Shown: positions 17,179-26,442 of the stretch, piece after piece
Numbering within the stretch: the stretch's first letter is position 1
How the letters are laid out: every line of letters begins with the position of its first letter
From: an uncultured Pseudomonadales bacterium
GTDB taxonomy: Bacteria; Pseudomonadota; Gammaproteobacteria; Pseudomonadales; Azotimanducaceae
Direction: 5' to 3'
Assembly: GCA_951813515.1 (NCBI GenBank)
Contig: OX638346.1
Coordinates: 3,713,617 to 3,777,616 of the forward strand
DNA: 64,000 nucleotides
The notes under the pieces: generated by a model
Databases searched by the model: none
Told to the model about the DNA's origin: nothing
The model's input: the letters and a program-made list of their open reading frames with translations, nothing else
Program-made: the position numbers and the translations under genes

Positions 17179-17922
17179 TCAAGACTGTGGCGCCGGCGCC
17201 GTTTCGCGCCAGACGACGCCGCTTTCGGCCACGGCTTCCACCCTGTCGAGGATCGCCTCGTGGCAAGCCATTTCCTCCGGCGTGGCCTGCACCACGGGTA
17301 GCCGAGGCCGATCAGCGGCAAGCCGTTGGAACTCCTCTGCGTTCGAGAGGGGGTCCTGTGTCGAATCGGCGTCGAACAGGGAGGTCTGGCCCCCGGTCAT
17401 CAACAGGTAGACGTCTGCCAGGATCTCTGCGTCAAGCAACGCTCCGTGAAGTTCGCGCTGGGAATTGTCCACGCCGTAGCGCCGGCACAATGCGTCCAGC
17501 GAATTCTGCTGGCCCGGGTGCTTTTTGCGCGCCATATCCAGCGTGTCCGTCACGGTACAGATGTCCATGATGGATGGCGGAATTCCGTCCATCTCCGTCA
17601 GCAGACCGAATTCAAAGTCGACAAACGACACGTCGAACGGCGCGTTGTGGATGATGAGTTCAGCGCCCCGAACAAAGTCGAGAAAGTCCAGCGCCACGTC
17701 GGCGAACCTGGGTTCTTTCGCGAGTCGCTCCAATGTCAGGCCGTGCACTTCGAACGCCGCGTCGTCAATGGCCCGCTCCGGGTTCACATAGCAATGGAAC
17801 CGGCTGCCGGTCACGGCGCGATCCACGATCTCTAGCGCACCGATCTCGATGACGCGATGTCCCCGCTGGGGCTCAAGCCCGGTCGTTTCGGTATCCAGAA
17901 CTACCTGGCGCACTAGTGACAC
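17179..17922 (-). CDS. dnaQ: DNA polymerase III epsilon proofreading subunit
   Basis: A 247-residue 3'-5' exonuclease of the replicative polymerase (E. coli 243). All three DEDDh motifs are intact: DTETTG (Exo I, near residue 10), HNAPFDVSFVDFE (Exo II, about 98) and HGALLDAEILADVY (Exo III, about 165). GGQTSLF at about 183 fits a beta-clamp binding motif. The start is GTG 17922, which overlaps the last base of the rnhA stop. This reproduces rnhA-dnaQ linkage in E. coli, though there the genes diverge; here they are co-directional. Confidence 0.96.
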   Translation of the reverse strand: MSLVRQVVLDTETTGLEPQRGHRVIEIGALEIVDRAVTGSRFHCYVNPERAIDDAAFEVHGLTLERLAKEPRFADVALDFLDFVRGAELIIHNAPFDVSFVDFEFGLLTEMDGIPPSIMDICTVTDTLDMARKKHPGQQNSLDALCRRYGVDNSQRELHGALLDAEILADVYLLMTGGQTSLFDADSTQDPLSNAEEFQRLAADRPRLPVVQATPEEMACHEAILDRVEAVAESGVVWRETAPAPQS

Positions 17923-18374
17923 TAACCGCCAAGCATCGCATCTATGGCGTCGTTGGCGGCCTGGTCCACCCGCTCGTTCTCTTCCACACCGCTGTGACCC
18001 TTGACCCACAACCACTCCACGTCGTGGATCGCGGCAAGCGCATCAAGCCGTTCCCAAAGCGCCCGGTTCTTGACCGGACTCCTGGCCGACGTTCTCCAGC
18101 CATTTGCCTTCCAACGTCGCATCCACTGGGTGACGCCCAGACGTACGTACTGCGAATCCGTTGTCAGGCGTACGCGACGGGAGGCACTGCCAAGGGCCGC
18201 CAGTCCTTCGATGGCTGCCTGGAGTTCCATGCGGTTGTTCGTGCTGCTCGAGGCAGCGCCTTTCAGCAACGTCTCGGACTCGCCACACCGCAACAGGGCG
18301 GCCCAGCCACCCGGACCCGGATTCCCGCGGCACGCGCCGTCGGTAAAGACCTCGACCACCGACGCCGCGTTCAC
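17922..18374 (-). CDS. rnhA: Ribonuclease HI
   Basis: A 150-residue RNase HI that removes RNA from RNA-DNA hybrids. The catalytic acids are visible in FTDGACRGNPGPGGWA (Asp), NRMELQAAIEGL (Glu), TTDSQYVRLG (Asp) and DQAANDAI (Asp), with the handle region MRRWKANGW. GTG 18374 overlaps the preceding methyltransferase TGA by four bases (GTGA) and the stop overlaps the dnaQ GTG. The tight coupling indicates one operon: methyltransferase-rnhA-dnaQ. Confidence 0.95.
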   Translation of the reverse strand: MNAASVVEVFTDGACRGNPGPGGWAALLRCGESETLLKGAASSSTNNRMELQAAIEGLAALGSASRRVRLTTDSQYVRLGVTQWMRRWKANGWRTSARSPVKNRALWERLDALAAIHDVEWLWVKGHSGVEENERVDQAANDAIDAMLGG

Positions 18375-19069
18375 TGGCGGGCCATTGGCCTTGGCATGGC
18401 CAGGGGCGCGATATTGCTGCCCTCGGCGGTCACATGCCCGATGCCGGTTCGCGCGGCCGCGTTCTTGGCGGCGAGCACCAGGTAAACCCCGCCTGTCGGT
18501 ACGTGCCGTTCGGCAAGCCAGTCTCCCACCTTGCGCCAACGTTCTCCGTCAAGCCGCAGGTTCATGTTGGCCCGATAGTTCATGTACCGAACGCCTTCCT
18601 CCCGGTCAAAGCCGAGAACCGCCAACCAATCGCTCAGCCGGTAGGCGGTGACCAGTGTCATTCCACGAGGCCTGCGCAGGTTCCACATCGATAACGGATT
18701 GAAGGAACAGATCAGCAATCTGCCCCCGGGGCGGATCACGCGGCTGATCTCCCGAATGGCGGCACGGGCATCCTCCGCGTATTCCAGCGCATGGTGAACA
18801 ACGACTCCGTCCACGCTGTTCGAGGGAATTGGCAGCGCCCGTGAAGCTGATATCGAGGACGGCAACTCACTGTCACGGGCAGCGCTCGGGTCTGGAGAGA
18901 GGTAGAAGCGGCTCTTCACCATGCACCGCGCGGTCGCCGACGCAGCCCGCGGCACGGGGCCCATCCAAAGCAGGCTTTCGCCGTGAAAACGGCGCACCTG
19001 GCTGCGTATCAGCGCCGTTTCGCGCTGCAACAGCCGCTTGCCCGGCTCGGTTTCGAACCAGTTCCTCAT
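18371..19069 (-). CDS. YafS-like SAM-dependent methyltransferase
   Basis: A class I methyltransferase-fold protein of the type found beside rnhA/gloB in gammaproteobacteria (YafS in E. coli). The motif I position (LLWMGPVPRA) is degenerate, lacking the usual G-x-G-x-G. Later motifs are normal: VDGVVVHHALEYAEDARAAIREISRVIRPGG and the LLICSFNPLSMW strand. I chose ATG 19069 (MRNWFETEPGKRLL), which aligns with family starts and leaves 143 bp to the divergent mltD-like gene. The frame could begin as far upstream as 19183. Substrate unknown. gloB, usually adjacent in E. coli, is absent. Confidence 0.75.
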   Translation of the reverse strand: MRNWFETEPGKRLLQRETALIRSQVRRFHGESLLWMGPVPRAASATARCMVKSRFYLSPDPSAARDSELPSSISASRALPIPSNSVDGVVVHHALEYAEDARAAIREISRVIRPGGRLLICSFNPLSMWNLRRPRGMTLVTAYRLSDWLAVLGFDREEGVRYMNYRANMNLRLDGERWRKVGDWLAERHVPTGGVYLVLAAKNAAARTGIGHVTAEGSNIAPLAMPRPMARQ

Positions 19070-19212
19070 GAATTGGAGCGCGTGAGAAGAAACCGGCGGA
19101 GCAAGGTTGCGAATGACGGTAATTTCCCGCAAAGTAGCGACGAGATTCGGCGCCATTTTGTACCGCGCGGAATCCATCCGCAACCCAAGAAGAACATTAA
19201 GAAACGCTCGCG

Positions 19213-20136
19213 ATGCGTGTGAGAGACAACACGCCCACTGTTGCCGGAATCGTCGTCAACGTCGGCATTCCTCTACGCACCGATCCCGCCCGGGAACCGG
19301 CCGCACCAAGCGCCATTGCCGGGTTTTTTCGATCATTTTGCGCATTGCTCCTGGTTTCTGGCGCCTGTGCTGCGAGCGCGTTGACGGAGGAAACGCCCGA
19401 GTCTCCCGTAGCGGCCGCAGGATTTCTGGAGGTGCTTCGAGACGGGTTCTCCCTGAACCACAGACTCGACCAGCCAGTGGTCTTGCGCGAGATCGATCGC
19501 GTGAGGCGCAGCCCCTCCTACCTGGCAAGGCTGTCGCCTCGAATCGAGCGCTACCTGCCGGCCATCTGCTCACAAGCGCGCGATCGCGGGATGCCAGCCG
19601 AAATCTGCCTTCTTCCGATCGTCGAAAGCGGCGTCAACCCGGCGGCCGTGTCTCAGAGTGGAGCGCGAGGCCTGTGGCAGTTGGTTCCCGGTACCGCAAA
19701 GCGTTATGGCCTGGAGATCAGCTGGCACGTTGATGAACGCCGCGATCCGATCGCGTCGACGGATGCAGCGCTCAGGTATTTGACCGATCTGCAACGCCGT
19801 TTCGGCGACTGGACACTGGCGCTTGCGGCCTACAACTGTGGAGAAACAAAGGTAGCCAACGTGTTGGACGGCGCGGACGCGGGCGCGTCGTTTTTCGATC
19901 TCCGCTGGCCCACCGAAACGGCCGCCTATGTGCCGCGGCTGCTCGCGTTCGCGGCGATCTTTGCCGACCCGTCAGCCCACGGCATCGCCCTGCCCGAGGG
20001 TCTGCGTCAAGACACGGCGACGGCCGGGACCCGCGTGCGGGCCGATCCTACATCGGCCCTGACGACTCGGGGCAAGTTGTCTTACAGGTCCGCTTCCTCT
20101 CTCAGGGTTCCTAATACCGAAACCAGGGCACGCTGA
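19213..20136 (+). CDS. MltD-like lytic transglycosylase without LysM repeats
   Basis: A 307-residue exported muramidase-type lytic transglycosylase that would cleave peptidoglycan with formation of 1,6-anhydro ends. A hydrophobic signal region lies near 40-58. The SLT catalytic Glu is in LLPIVESGVNP (about 136), followed by SGARGLWQLVPGTAKRYGL and LAAYNCGETKV. E. coli MltD (452) carries C-terminal LysM peptidoglycan-binding repeats. This protein ends soon after the catalytic domain, and its last 18 codons overlap the 3' end of ppiD on the other strand (55 bp). Shortened by mutation or a genuinely short version are both possible. Confidence 0.82.
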   Translation: MRVRDNTPTVAGIVVNVGIPLRTDPAREPAAPSAIAGFFRSFCALLLVSGACAASALTEETPESPVAAAGFLEVLRDGFSLNHRLDQPVVLREIDRVRRSPSYLARLSPRIERYLPAICSQARDRGMPAEICLLPIVESGVNPAAVSQSGARGLWQLVPGTAKRYGLEISWHVDERRDPIASTDAALRYLTDLQRRFGDWTLALAAYNCGETKVANVLDGADAGASFFDLRWPTETAAYVPRLLAFAAIFADPSAHGIALPEGLRQDTATAGTRVRADPTSALTTRGKLSYRSASSLRVPNTETRAR

Positions 20137-21974
20137 CTCGCCAGTTGTGCCAGGTCGCCGCGCAAATTGACGCGTTCCGCCTCGCTCATGGCTCCGTAGT
20201 CCCCCGGGTCCACGCGAGATATCACGACCAGGGCTGAGCTACCGTTTCCAAGCGGCGTCGTCGTCGCGGATCGTTCCTCGCCGACCGGCGGAGAAAGCCT
20301 GAAGGCAGCCTGGCGCACCGAAACGGGGATTTCGCGATCAACGTATCCGGTTGCCTCGTGCGTGTTCCAGGTCAACGCGTACTCGCCGGCTACGTCCGAG
20401 GCGGCATCGCCCGCAAGCAGGCGTTCGAGCGCCGACTCTGCCGCGACCGCCGCGGCCTCGCCAGCCCTCCGTGCGACAAGCGTTTCCCGCACACCGTCGG
20501 TCACCTCTTCGAGTGGGACTTCCGCGGCCGGACGATGCGCCGTGACCCGCGCCACTACTGCGGTGTCATCTCCGAGCTTGACCGCAGGACTGTTGTAGCC
20601 TTCGAGCACATCGACCTCGAAGACGGCCTCTCGCAGCACCCGGTCGCCAAATGGGTCACCACCGGCCTCGCGGGTCACCCCTTCGGCCACGCGGATTTCG
20701 AGGCCCAGGGCCTCGACGATGCCGTTCAGGGTATCCGGTTGCTCGAATGCGATTTCGTCCATCACCCGCAGATTCTCTTCGAAGATCGGGTCTGCTCGAT
20801 CACGCTTGATCGTCTCCGTGAGACGCTCCCGCTCGTCTTCGAATACGCGCGGCTCGGCCTGCCTGACTTCGAGCAAGGTGACGAGATGTACGCCAAACTG
20901 TGTCGTTACGGGATCCGAGATCTCTCCGACTTCAAGCTCCCAAAGCGCTTCTTCGAACGACGTCACGAAGGTGCCGCGACCGGCAAACCCCAAATCGCCA
21001 TCGTTGGACCCCGATCCCAAATCTTCCGACACATCCCTCGCCTTGTCCCCGAAGGACGCGCCGCCTTCGATCTCCGAGCGAATATCGAGGAGCATCGCCG
21101 TCGCTTCCTGTTCGGAGCGCGCGTCCGATGTCTCCAGCAGTATGTGCGCGGCCCGACGCTCCTCGCCCCCGCCCGATTCGACTCCAATGCGCTCCTCCTC
21201 TTCGAAGGCCGCGACGATATCGGCCTCCGCCACGTCCTGCTCCGCAGCCATGGCGTCCAGCGACAACTCGACATACTCGAGATCGACGTTTTCCTTTGTC
21301 AGGTAGAGGTGGATGTTCTCGTCGTAGTAGCGCGCCACCTCGTCATCCGAGACCTCGATGCCCTCGGTGAAGCTATCGGCGGCAAACTCCAGATATGCGA
21401 TATCCCGCCTCTGTCCCAGGACCCGCGATGCATCCCTGACCTCCTGATCCGTCACGACCGCCGTGCTCTGAAGTGCGCCGGCAAGCTGATTGAGGCGAAC
21501 ATTGCGTTCCTGGTCGTCGAAGAACGATGCCGGCGAGAACCCGGCATTCGAGAGAAGGGAACGGAACCGCCCTTCGTCGAAGACGCCGTCTACCTGAAAT
21601 TCGGACATTGATGTGATCTGGCGATCCAACTCGCTCCTCGCCACTGCCAGGTTCAGATCATCCGCCAGTTGGAGCAAAAGGGTGCGATCGATCAACGAGT
21701 CCAACGTCGATTGCCGAAGCTGCTCGCGGTCGATGAGGGCCGGGTCGAAATCTTCGCCCAGTTCTGCACGCAGGACCCGCAAGCGTCGCTCCGTTTCGTT
21801 TTCCAGGGACACCTCGCTAATGTCCTGACCGTTGACCGTCGCTGCGACGTTGTCGCCAACAGGGAACAGATTGAAGGCCCCGAAACCGAAGGCTGTCAGC
21901 ACGAAGGCGATAATGGCCACCATGATCTTGGCGCCGAGGGATTGCGCGCCATCGCGCATCTTTTGCAGCATCAT
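20082..21974 (-). CDS. ppiD: Periplasmic folding chaperone PpiD
   Basis: A 630-residue SurA-N/parvulin protein (E. coli PpiD 623) anchored by one N-terminal membrane helix (IMVAIIAFVLTAFGFGAFNLF, about 17-37) facing the periplasm at the Sec translocon. A chaperone region (about 45-260) precedes the parvulin domain (about 265-365; GSGSNDGDLGFAGRGTFV and PVTTQFGVHLVTLLEV) and a C-terminal helical region. It closes the tig-clpP-clpX-lon-hupB-ppiD series, as in E. coli and Pseudomonas. Its 3' end overlaps the convergent transglycosylase gene. Confidence 0.93.
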   Translation of the reverse strand: MMLQKMRDGAQSLGAKIMVAIIAFVLTAFGFGAFNLFPVGDNVAATVNGQDISEVSLENETERRLRVLRAELGEDFDPALIDREQLRQSTLDSLIDRTLLLQLADDLNLAVARSELDRQITSMSEFQVDGVFDEGRFRSLLSNAGFSPASFFDDQERNVRLNQLAGALQSTAVVTDQEVRDASRVLGQRRDIAYLEFAADSFTEGIEVSDDEVARYYDENIHLYLTKENVDLEYVELSLDAMAAEQDVAEADIVAAFEEEERIGVESGGGEERRAAHILLETSDARSEQEATAMLLDIRSEIEGGASFGDKARDVSEDLGSGSNDGDLGFAGRGTFVTSFEEALWELEVGEISDPVTTQFGVHLVTLLEVRQAEPRVFEDERERLTETIKRDRADPIFEENLRVMDEIAFEQPDTLNGIVEALGLEIRVAEGVTREAGGDPFGDRVLREAVFEVDVLEGYNSPAVKLGDDTAVVARVTAHRPAAEVPLEEVTDGVRETLVARRAGEAAAVAAESALERLLAGDAASDVAGEYALTWNTHEATGYVDREIPVSVRQAAFRLSPPVGEERSATTTPLGNGSSALVVISRVDPGDYGAMSEAERVNLRGDLAQLASQRALVSVLGTLREEADL

Positions 21975-22080
21975 GTCAGCAGCATCACGTCATCGTGCTC
22001 CATGCGAACGCCGTCCGCCGGCCATGGCCGGCAGCCTTGGTCGCCGCGCGATCTTACAGCGCAGCCTCGCGAAACGAATC

Positions 22081-22356
22081 CTACCCGTTGACGGCGTCTC
22101 TGAGCGCTTTGCCCGCCTTGAACGCAGGCACCCTGGAGGCCGCGATTTCGATAGCTTCGCCCGTCCGGGGGTTGCGCCCGGTTCGAGCGGCCCGGTCGCG
22201 CACGGAGAATGTCCCGAATCCCGCAATGGCCACCGTTTCGGAGTTCTTGAGGGCTGAGCCCACCGCATCGCAGAGGGCATCCACCGCTCTACTTGCGGCT
22301 GCCTTGGAAATATCGGCCGAGCTGGAAATCGAATCGACTAGTTCTGACTTATTCAT
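22081..22356 (-). CDS. hupB: DNA-binding protein HU-beta
   Basis: A 91-residue histone-like protein that bends and compacts DNA as a dimer. The start ATG 22356 (MNKSELVDSI) has GAGAAAG upstream; a TTG two codons earlier is less likely. The family core GFGTFSVRDRAARTGRNPRTGE and the C-terminal PAFKAGKALRDAVN are complete. It follows lon by 75 bp, the usual arrangement. Confidence 0.97.
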   Translation of the reverse strand: MNKSELVDSISSSADISKAAASRAVDALCDAVGSALKNSETVAIAGFGTFSVRDRAARTGRNPRTGEAIEIAASRVPAFKAGKALRDAVNG

Positions 22357-22431
22357 ACTCAATCTTTCTCAGGTGGTACGTTTGAAACGGGTTGGGAACT
22401 GTTTCCAAGCTATCGCCGGGCAACACGAGTC

Positions 22432-24888
22432 TTATATCAACGGGGAAAAAACGCTGTCAACGGCAGAATCACCGCGACGGTCAATTCGGACGAAGGGGAC
22501 GTCCTGATCCACTTCCTCGCCGGGTCCGGACCCTGGTTCCGGCCCGGACTCTGTCCTGGGCGCCGGAGAGCGTTCAAGGGCGGCTCCGATCACTTCGTCC
22601 ATCCACTTGACCGGCAGGATGTCCAACGCGGACTTCACGTTGTCGGGCACCTCCTTCAGGTCGCGCGCGTTGTCCTCGGGGATGATCACGCGGCGGATTC
22701 CACCCCGGTGCGCGGCCAGCAGCTTTTCTTTCAGCCCACCTACCCGAAGCACTTGTCCGCGCAACGTGATTTCGCCGGTCATGGCCACGTCCGCTTTTAC
22801 GGGGATTCCCGTCAAGACGGACACGAGGGCCGTACACATACCTGTTCCGGCGCTCGGACCGTCCTTGGGCGTCGCCCCTTCGGGAACATGTATGTGGATG
22901 TCATGCTTCTCGTGGAAGTCGACTTCGATGCCGAGATCTGCCGCGCGGCTGCGCACGAACGTCAGAGCCGCCTGGATTGACTCCTGCATGACATCGCCAA
23001 GGGACCCGGTCTTCGTCTGGCGCCCCTTGCCAGGCACCGCGACCGCCTCGATATTCAGAAGCTCACCTCCCACCTGGGTCCACGCCAGGCCGGTGACGAC
23101 GCCTATCCGGTTCTCGTCCTCGGCCCGACCGTAATCGAACTTCCGCACGCCGTTGTAGCCTTCGACATGTTCCTTCCCGATGACGGTCTTGGGCTCGGTG
23201 TCACCAAGCGTCTGGTCCTTTACGACCTTGCGGCAAATCTTGGCAATCTCGCGTTCCAAAGCGCGCACACCGGCTTCACGAGTGTGGTAGCGGATGAGTT
23301 CGACAGTCGCCGGCTCCGAGATTTCGAAATCGACGGATGCCAATCCGTTCAGCGCCTTTTGCTTCGGAACGAGAAAGCGCGACGCGATATTGACCTTTTC
23401 GTCTTCGGTGTAGCCGGGCAGCCGAATTACCTCCATGCGATCAAGCAGGGCCGGCGGAATATCCATGGAATTCGACGTGCAAACGAAGAAGACATCCGAC
23501 AGGTCGTAATCCACCTCGAGATAGTGGTCGTTGAAGGTGTTGTTCTGTTCCGGATCCAGCACTTCGAGCAGGGCGGATGCCGGGTCTCCCCGAAAGTCCA
23601 TGCCCATCTTGTCCACCTCGTCGAGCAGAAACAGCGGGTTACGCACTCCGACCCTTGCGACCTTCTGCAGTATCTTGCCTGGCATCGAGCCGATGTATGT
23701 GCGGCGATGGCCCCGAATCTCCGCCTCGTCCCGCACGCCGCCCAGTGACATGCGCACGAATTTCCGATTCGTGGCATGGGCAATCGATTCTCCGAGCGAA
23801 GTCTTGCCGACACCGGGCGGTCCGACGAGGCAAAGTACGGCCCCCTTCACCTTGCCTACACGCTGCTGGACGGCGAGATACTCGACGATTCGCTCCTTCA
23901 CTTCCTCGAGACCGTAGTGATCGGCATCGAGAATCGCCTCCGCGGCCTTGAGGTCCCGGCGCGTGCGGCTTCGCTTCTTCCAGGGAAGCGCCAGCAACCA
24001 GTCGAGATACCCGCGAATGACGGTCGCCTCGGGCGACATCGGCGGCATGCGCATGAGCTTCGAGAGTTCATGCTCCGCCTTCTCCTTCGCCTCCTTGGCA
24101 CAGCCCGATTCGGTGATCTTCCGTCGAATTTCCTCGAATTCGTCCGGCAAGGCCTCGCCTCCGAGCTCCTGCTGGATCGCCTTCATCTTTTCGTTCAGGT
24201 AGTACTCGCGCTGGCTGTCCTCCATCTGCTTCTTGACGCGGCCGCGGATGCTTTTCTCGAGGCGATTGAGCGCCATCTCGGCTTCCATCAAACCGACGAT
24301 CCGCTGCATCCGGTCGTCCAGGCTCACGGCCTCGAGGACCGCTTGGCGATCTTCGAGCTTGAAGGGAAGTTGCGTGGCGATCGTGTCGATCAGGCGACCG
24401 GGTTCATCGATGGACGACACCGAAGAAACTGTCTCCGGCGGCACCTTCTTCAAAGATCCCGAAGCTTCCGAGGATTCGACAAACGCTTCGAACTGTGACG
24501 ACACCGCGCGCGTTACCGCTTCGGCCATTGCGGTCTCGACCTCGGGCTCTTCGAGCATCTCTACATCGGCAATCAAGTGCCGTCCGCTGTCGTGCACGTC
24601 GGCGATCCGCACGCGCCCAACGCCCTCCACCAGGACCTTGACCGTGTCGTCCGGCAACTGGAGCATTTGCAGCACCGTGGCCGATGTGCCGACGCCGAAC
24701 AGGTCCTGCTGTCCGGGCTTCTCGCACTGGGCATCGCGCTTGGAGACGAGAAGGATCTGCTTGTCTCCGGCCATGGCCGACTCGAGCGCCAAGATGGATG
24801 ACCGGGTGCTGACGAACAGCGATAGCACGCCGTGCGGAAAAGCCACGATATCGCGCAGCGGAAGGACTGGAAGGAGTGCGCGGTTCAT
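22432..24888 (-). CDS. lon: ATP-dependent protease Lon
   Basis: An 818-residue LonA protease degrading damaged and regulatory proteins. The N-terminal substrate domain (1 to about 300) begins LLPVLPLRDIVAFPH. The AAA+ module has Walker A GPPGVGKTS (about 355) and Walker B FLLDEVDKM. The proteolytic domain contains the catalytic Ser in PKDGPSAG (about 680) and Lys in the following GGLKEKLLAAHRGG region. Length is typical (784-810). No heat-shock promoter is obvious in the 116 bp upstream, so it may rely partly on transcription from clpX. Confidence 0.97.
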   Translation of the reverse strand: MNRALLPVLPLRDIVAFPHGVLSLFVSTRSSILALESAMAGDKQILLVSKRDAQCEKPGQQDLFGVGTSATVLQMLQLPDDTVKVLVEGVGRVRIADVHDSGRHLIADVEMLEEPEVETAMAEAVTRAVSSQFEAFVESSEASGSLKKVPPETVSSVSSIDEPGRLIDTIATQLPFKLEDRQAVLEAVSLDDRMQRIVGLMEAEMALNRLEKSIRGRVKKQMEDSQREYYLNEKMKAIQQELGGEALPDEFEEIRRKITESGCAKEAKEKAEHELSKLMRMPPMSPEATVIRGYLDWLLALPWKKRSRTRRDLKAAEAILDADHYGLEEVKERIVEYLAVQQRVGKVKGAVLCLVGPPGVGKTSLGESIAHATNRKFVRMSLGGVRDEAEIRGHRRTYIGSMPGKILQKVARVGVRNPLFLLDEVDKMGMDFRGDPASALLEVLDPEQNNTFNDHYLEVDYDLSDVFFVCTSNSMDIPPALLDRMEVIRLPGYTEDEKVNIASRFLVPKQKALNGLASVDFEISEPATVELIRYHTREAGVRALEREIAKICRKVVKDQTLGDTEPKTVIGKEHVEGYNGVRKFDYGRAEDENRIGVVTGLAWTQVGGELLNIEAVAVPGKGRQTKTGSLGDVMQESIQAALTFVRSRAADLGIEVDFHEKHDIHIHVPEGATPKDGPSAGTGMCTALVSVLTGIPVKADVAMTGEITLRGQVLRVGGLKEKLLAAHRGGIRRVIIPEDNARDLKEVPDNVKSALDILPVKWMDEVIGAALERSPAPRTESGPEPGSGPGEEVDQDVPFVRIDRRGDSAVDSVFSPLI

Positions 24889-25004
24889 TTCAATGTATTC
24901 ATCGGTTATGGAACCACGCTCCCTGGAGAGACGTCTGTTCCATGGAGTGCCCTACAGCCGTCGCTTCGGCTCCTCCCGGAGCCCGGCCCTGCTCGTCGTC
25001 CAAT

Positions 25005-26306
25005 TCAGTCCTTCGGTAGCGCGGTCGCGCGGTTTTCGTACATCAGCAGGGGTTTGCTCTCCCCATTGATGACGCTCGCGTCGATGACGACTTTGGCCAC
25101 TGATTCGGAGGACGACGGCAGGTCGTACATCGTGTCGAGCAGCACGGACTCCAGGATTGAGCGAAGCCCACGCGCGCCGGTTTTGCGTTCCATGGCTTTC
25201 TGCGCCACGGCGCGCAGCGCGCCTTCGCGAAAGTCGACCTCCGCGCCCTCCATGCCGAACAGCTTCGCATACTGCTTGGTGAGCGAGTTTTTCGGCTCCG
25301 TCAGAATCCGTACCAGCGCCTCGGCATCCAGCTCTTCGAGGGTAGCCACGACCGGGAGGCGGCCGACAAACTCGGGAATGAGCCCGTACTTGATCAGATC
25401 TTCGGGTTCCACCTGCCGCAGCGTCTCGCCGATGTTCTTGCCGGAAACCTCTCTCGTCACTTCGGCGCCGAATCCAATCCCGCTGCGGTCCGAGCGATCC
25501 ACAATGACCTTGTCGAGGCCGGAGAAGGCGCCGCCGCAGATGAACAGGATATTACTGGTATCGACTTGCAGGAACTCCTGCTGGGGATGCTTGCGTCCGC
25601 CCTGTGGCGGCACCGAAGCGATCGTGCCCTCGATGAGCTTCAACAGTGCCTGCTGTACGCCCTCCCCCGATACATCGCGCGTAATGGACGGGTTGTCGGA
25701 CTTGCGCGAAATCTTGTCGATCTCGTCGATATAGACGATGCCGACCTGCGCCCGTTCGACGTCGTATTCGCACTTCTGCAGGAGCTTCTGAATGATGTTT
25801 TCGACATCCTCGCCGACGTAACCCGCCTCGGTAAGCGTTGTTGCGTCTGCGATCGTGAACGGCACGTCGAGCAGCCGCGCGAGCGTCTCCGCGAGAAGCG
25901 TCTTGCCGCATCCAGTCGGGCCGATCAGCAGGATATTGGATTTGGAGAGCTCGACATCCTCACCGTTGGCGCCGCCCGAAGCGCTCTTGGGCGCCGAGTT
26001 CAATCGCTTGTAGTGGTTGTATACCGCCACGGACAGGACCTTCTTCGCGTGATCCTGACCGATGACATACATGTCGAGGATGTCATTGATCTGGCGGGGA
26101 ACGGGAAGCTTGTTTTTGTCCTTTCCCTGATCGCTATCCTGAACTTCCTCGCGGATGATATCGTTGCAGAGTTCGATGCACTCCGTGCAGATGAAAACTT
26201 CCGGGCCAGCAATCAGTTTCCGCACTTCGTGCTGACTCTTGTGGCAAAACGAGCAGAAAAGGGGTTTCCCCGAATCGCTGCCCTTGCCGCGTTGATGGTC
26301 CGCCAT
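25005..26306 (-). CDS. clpX: ClpXP unfoldase subunit ClpX
   Basis: A 433-residue AAA+ unfoldase that feeds tagged proteins to ClpP. The N-terminal zinc-binding domain has CSFC...CTEC (about 18-42). Walker A is GPTGCGKT (about 121), Walker B is VYIDEIDK (about 185). The IGFGAEV loop characteristic of ClpX-ClpP contact follows at about 272. Length agrees with E. coli (424). Confidence 0.98.
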   Translation of the reverse strand: MADHQRGKGSDSGKPLFCSFCHKSQHEVRKLIAGPEVFICTECIELCNDIIREEVQDSDQGKDKNKLPVPRQINDILDMYVIGQDHAKKVLSVAVYNHYKRLNSAPKSASGGANGEDVELSKSNILLIGPTGCGKTLLAETLARLLDVPFTIADATTLTEAGYVGEDVENIIQKLLQKCEYDVERAQVGIVYIDEIDKISRKSDNPSITRDVSGEGVQQALLKLIEGTIASVPPQGGRKHPQQEFLQVDTSNILFICGGAFSGLDKVIVDRSDRSGIGFGAEVTREVSGKNIGETLRQVEPEDLIKYGLIPEFVGRLPVVATLEELDAEALVRILTEPKNSLTKQYAKLFGMEGAEVDFREGALRAVAQKAMERKTGARGLRSILESVLLDTMYDLPSSSESVAKVVIDASVINGESKPLLMYENRATALPKD

Positions 26307-26339
26307 ACAGCCTTTCCGTCTCTTGTGCTCGCGTTCCCT

Positions 26340-26386
26340 TTGTGGCGTTGCGTTGTGGCGTTGCGCCCGCGCTAGTCAGCGACTAG
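26340..26386. repeat. Tandem 13-mer and inverted repeat between clpP and clpX
   Basis: TTGTGGCGTTGCG occurs twice in direct tandem (26340-26352 and 26353-26365). CTAGTC-AGC-GACTAG (26372-26386) then forms a 6-bp hairpin. Both lie in the 136-bp gap between clpP and clpX. The hairpin could be an RNA processing or attenuation point between the two genes; the tandem repeat looks like a simple duplication. Confidence 0.6.
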
Positions 26387-26442
26387 GACATCCAGTTTTC
26401 AACCATGCTTGCAAACGCGCCAAGTTTCAACCCCGGAAATTT

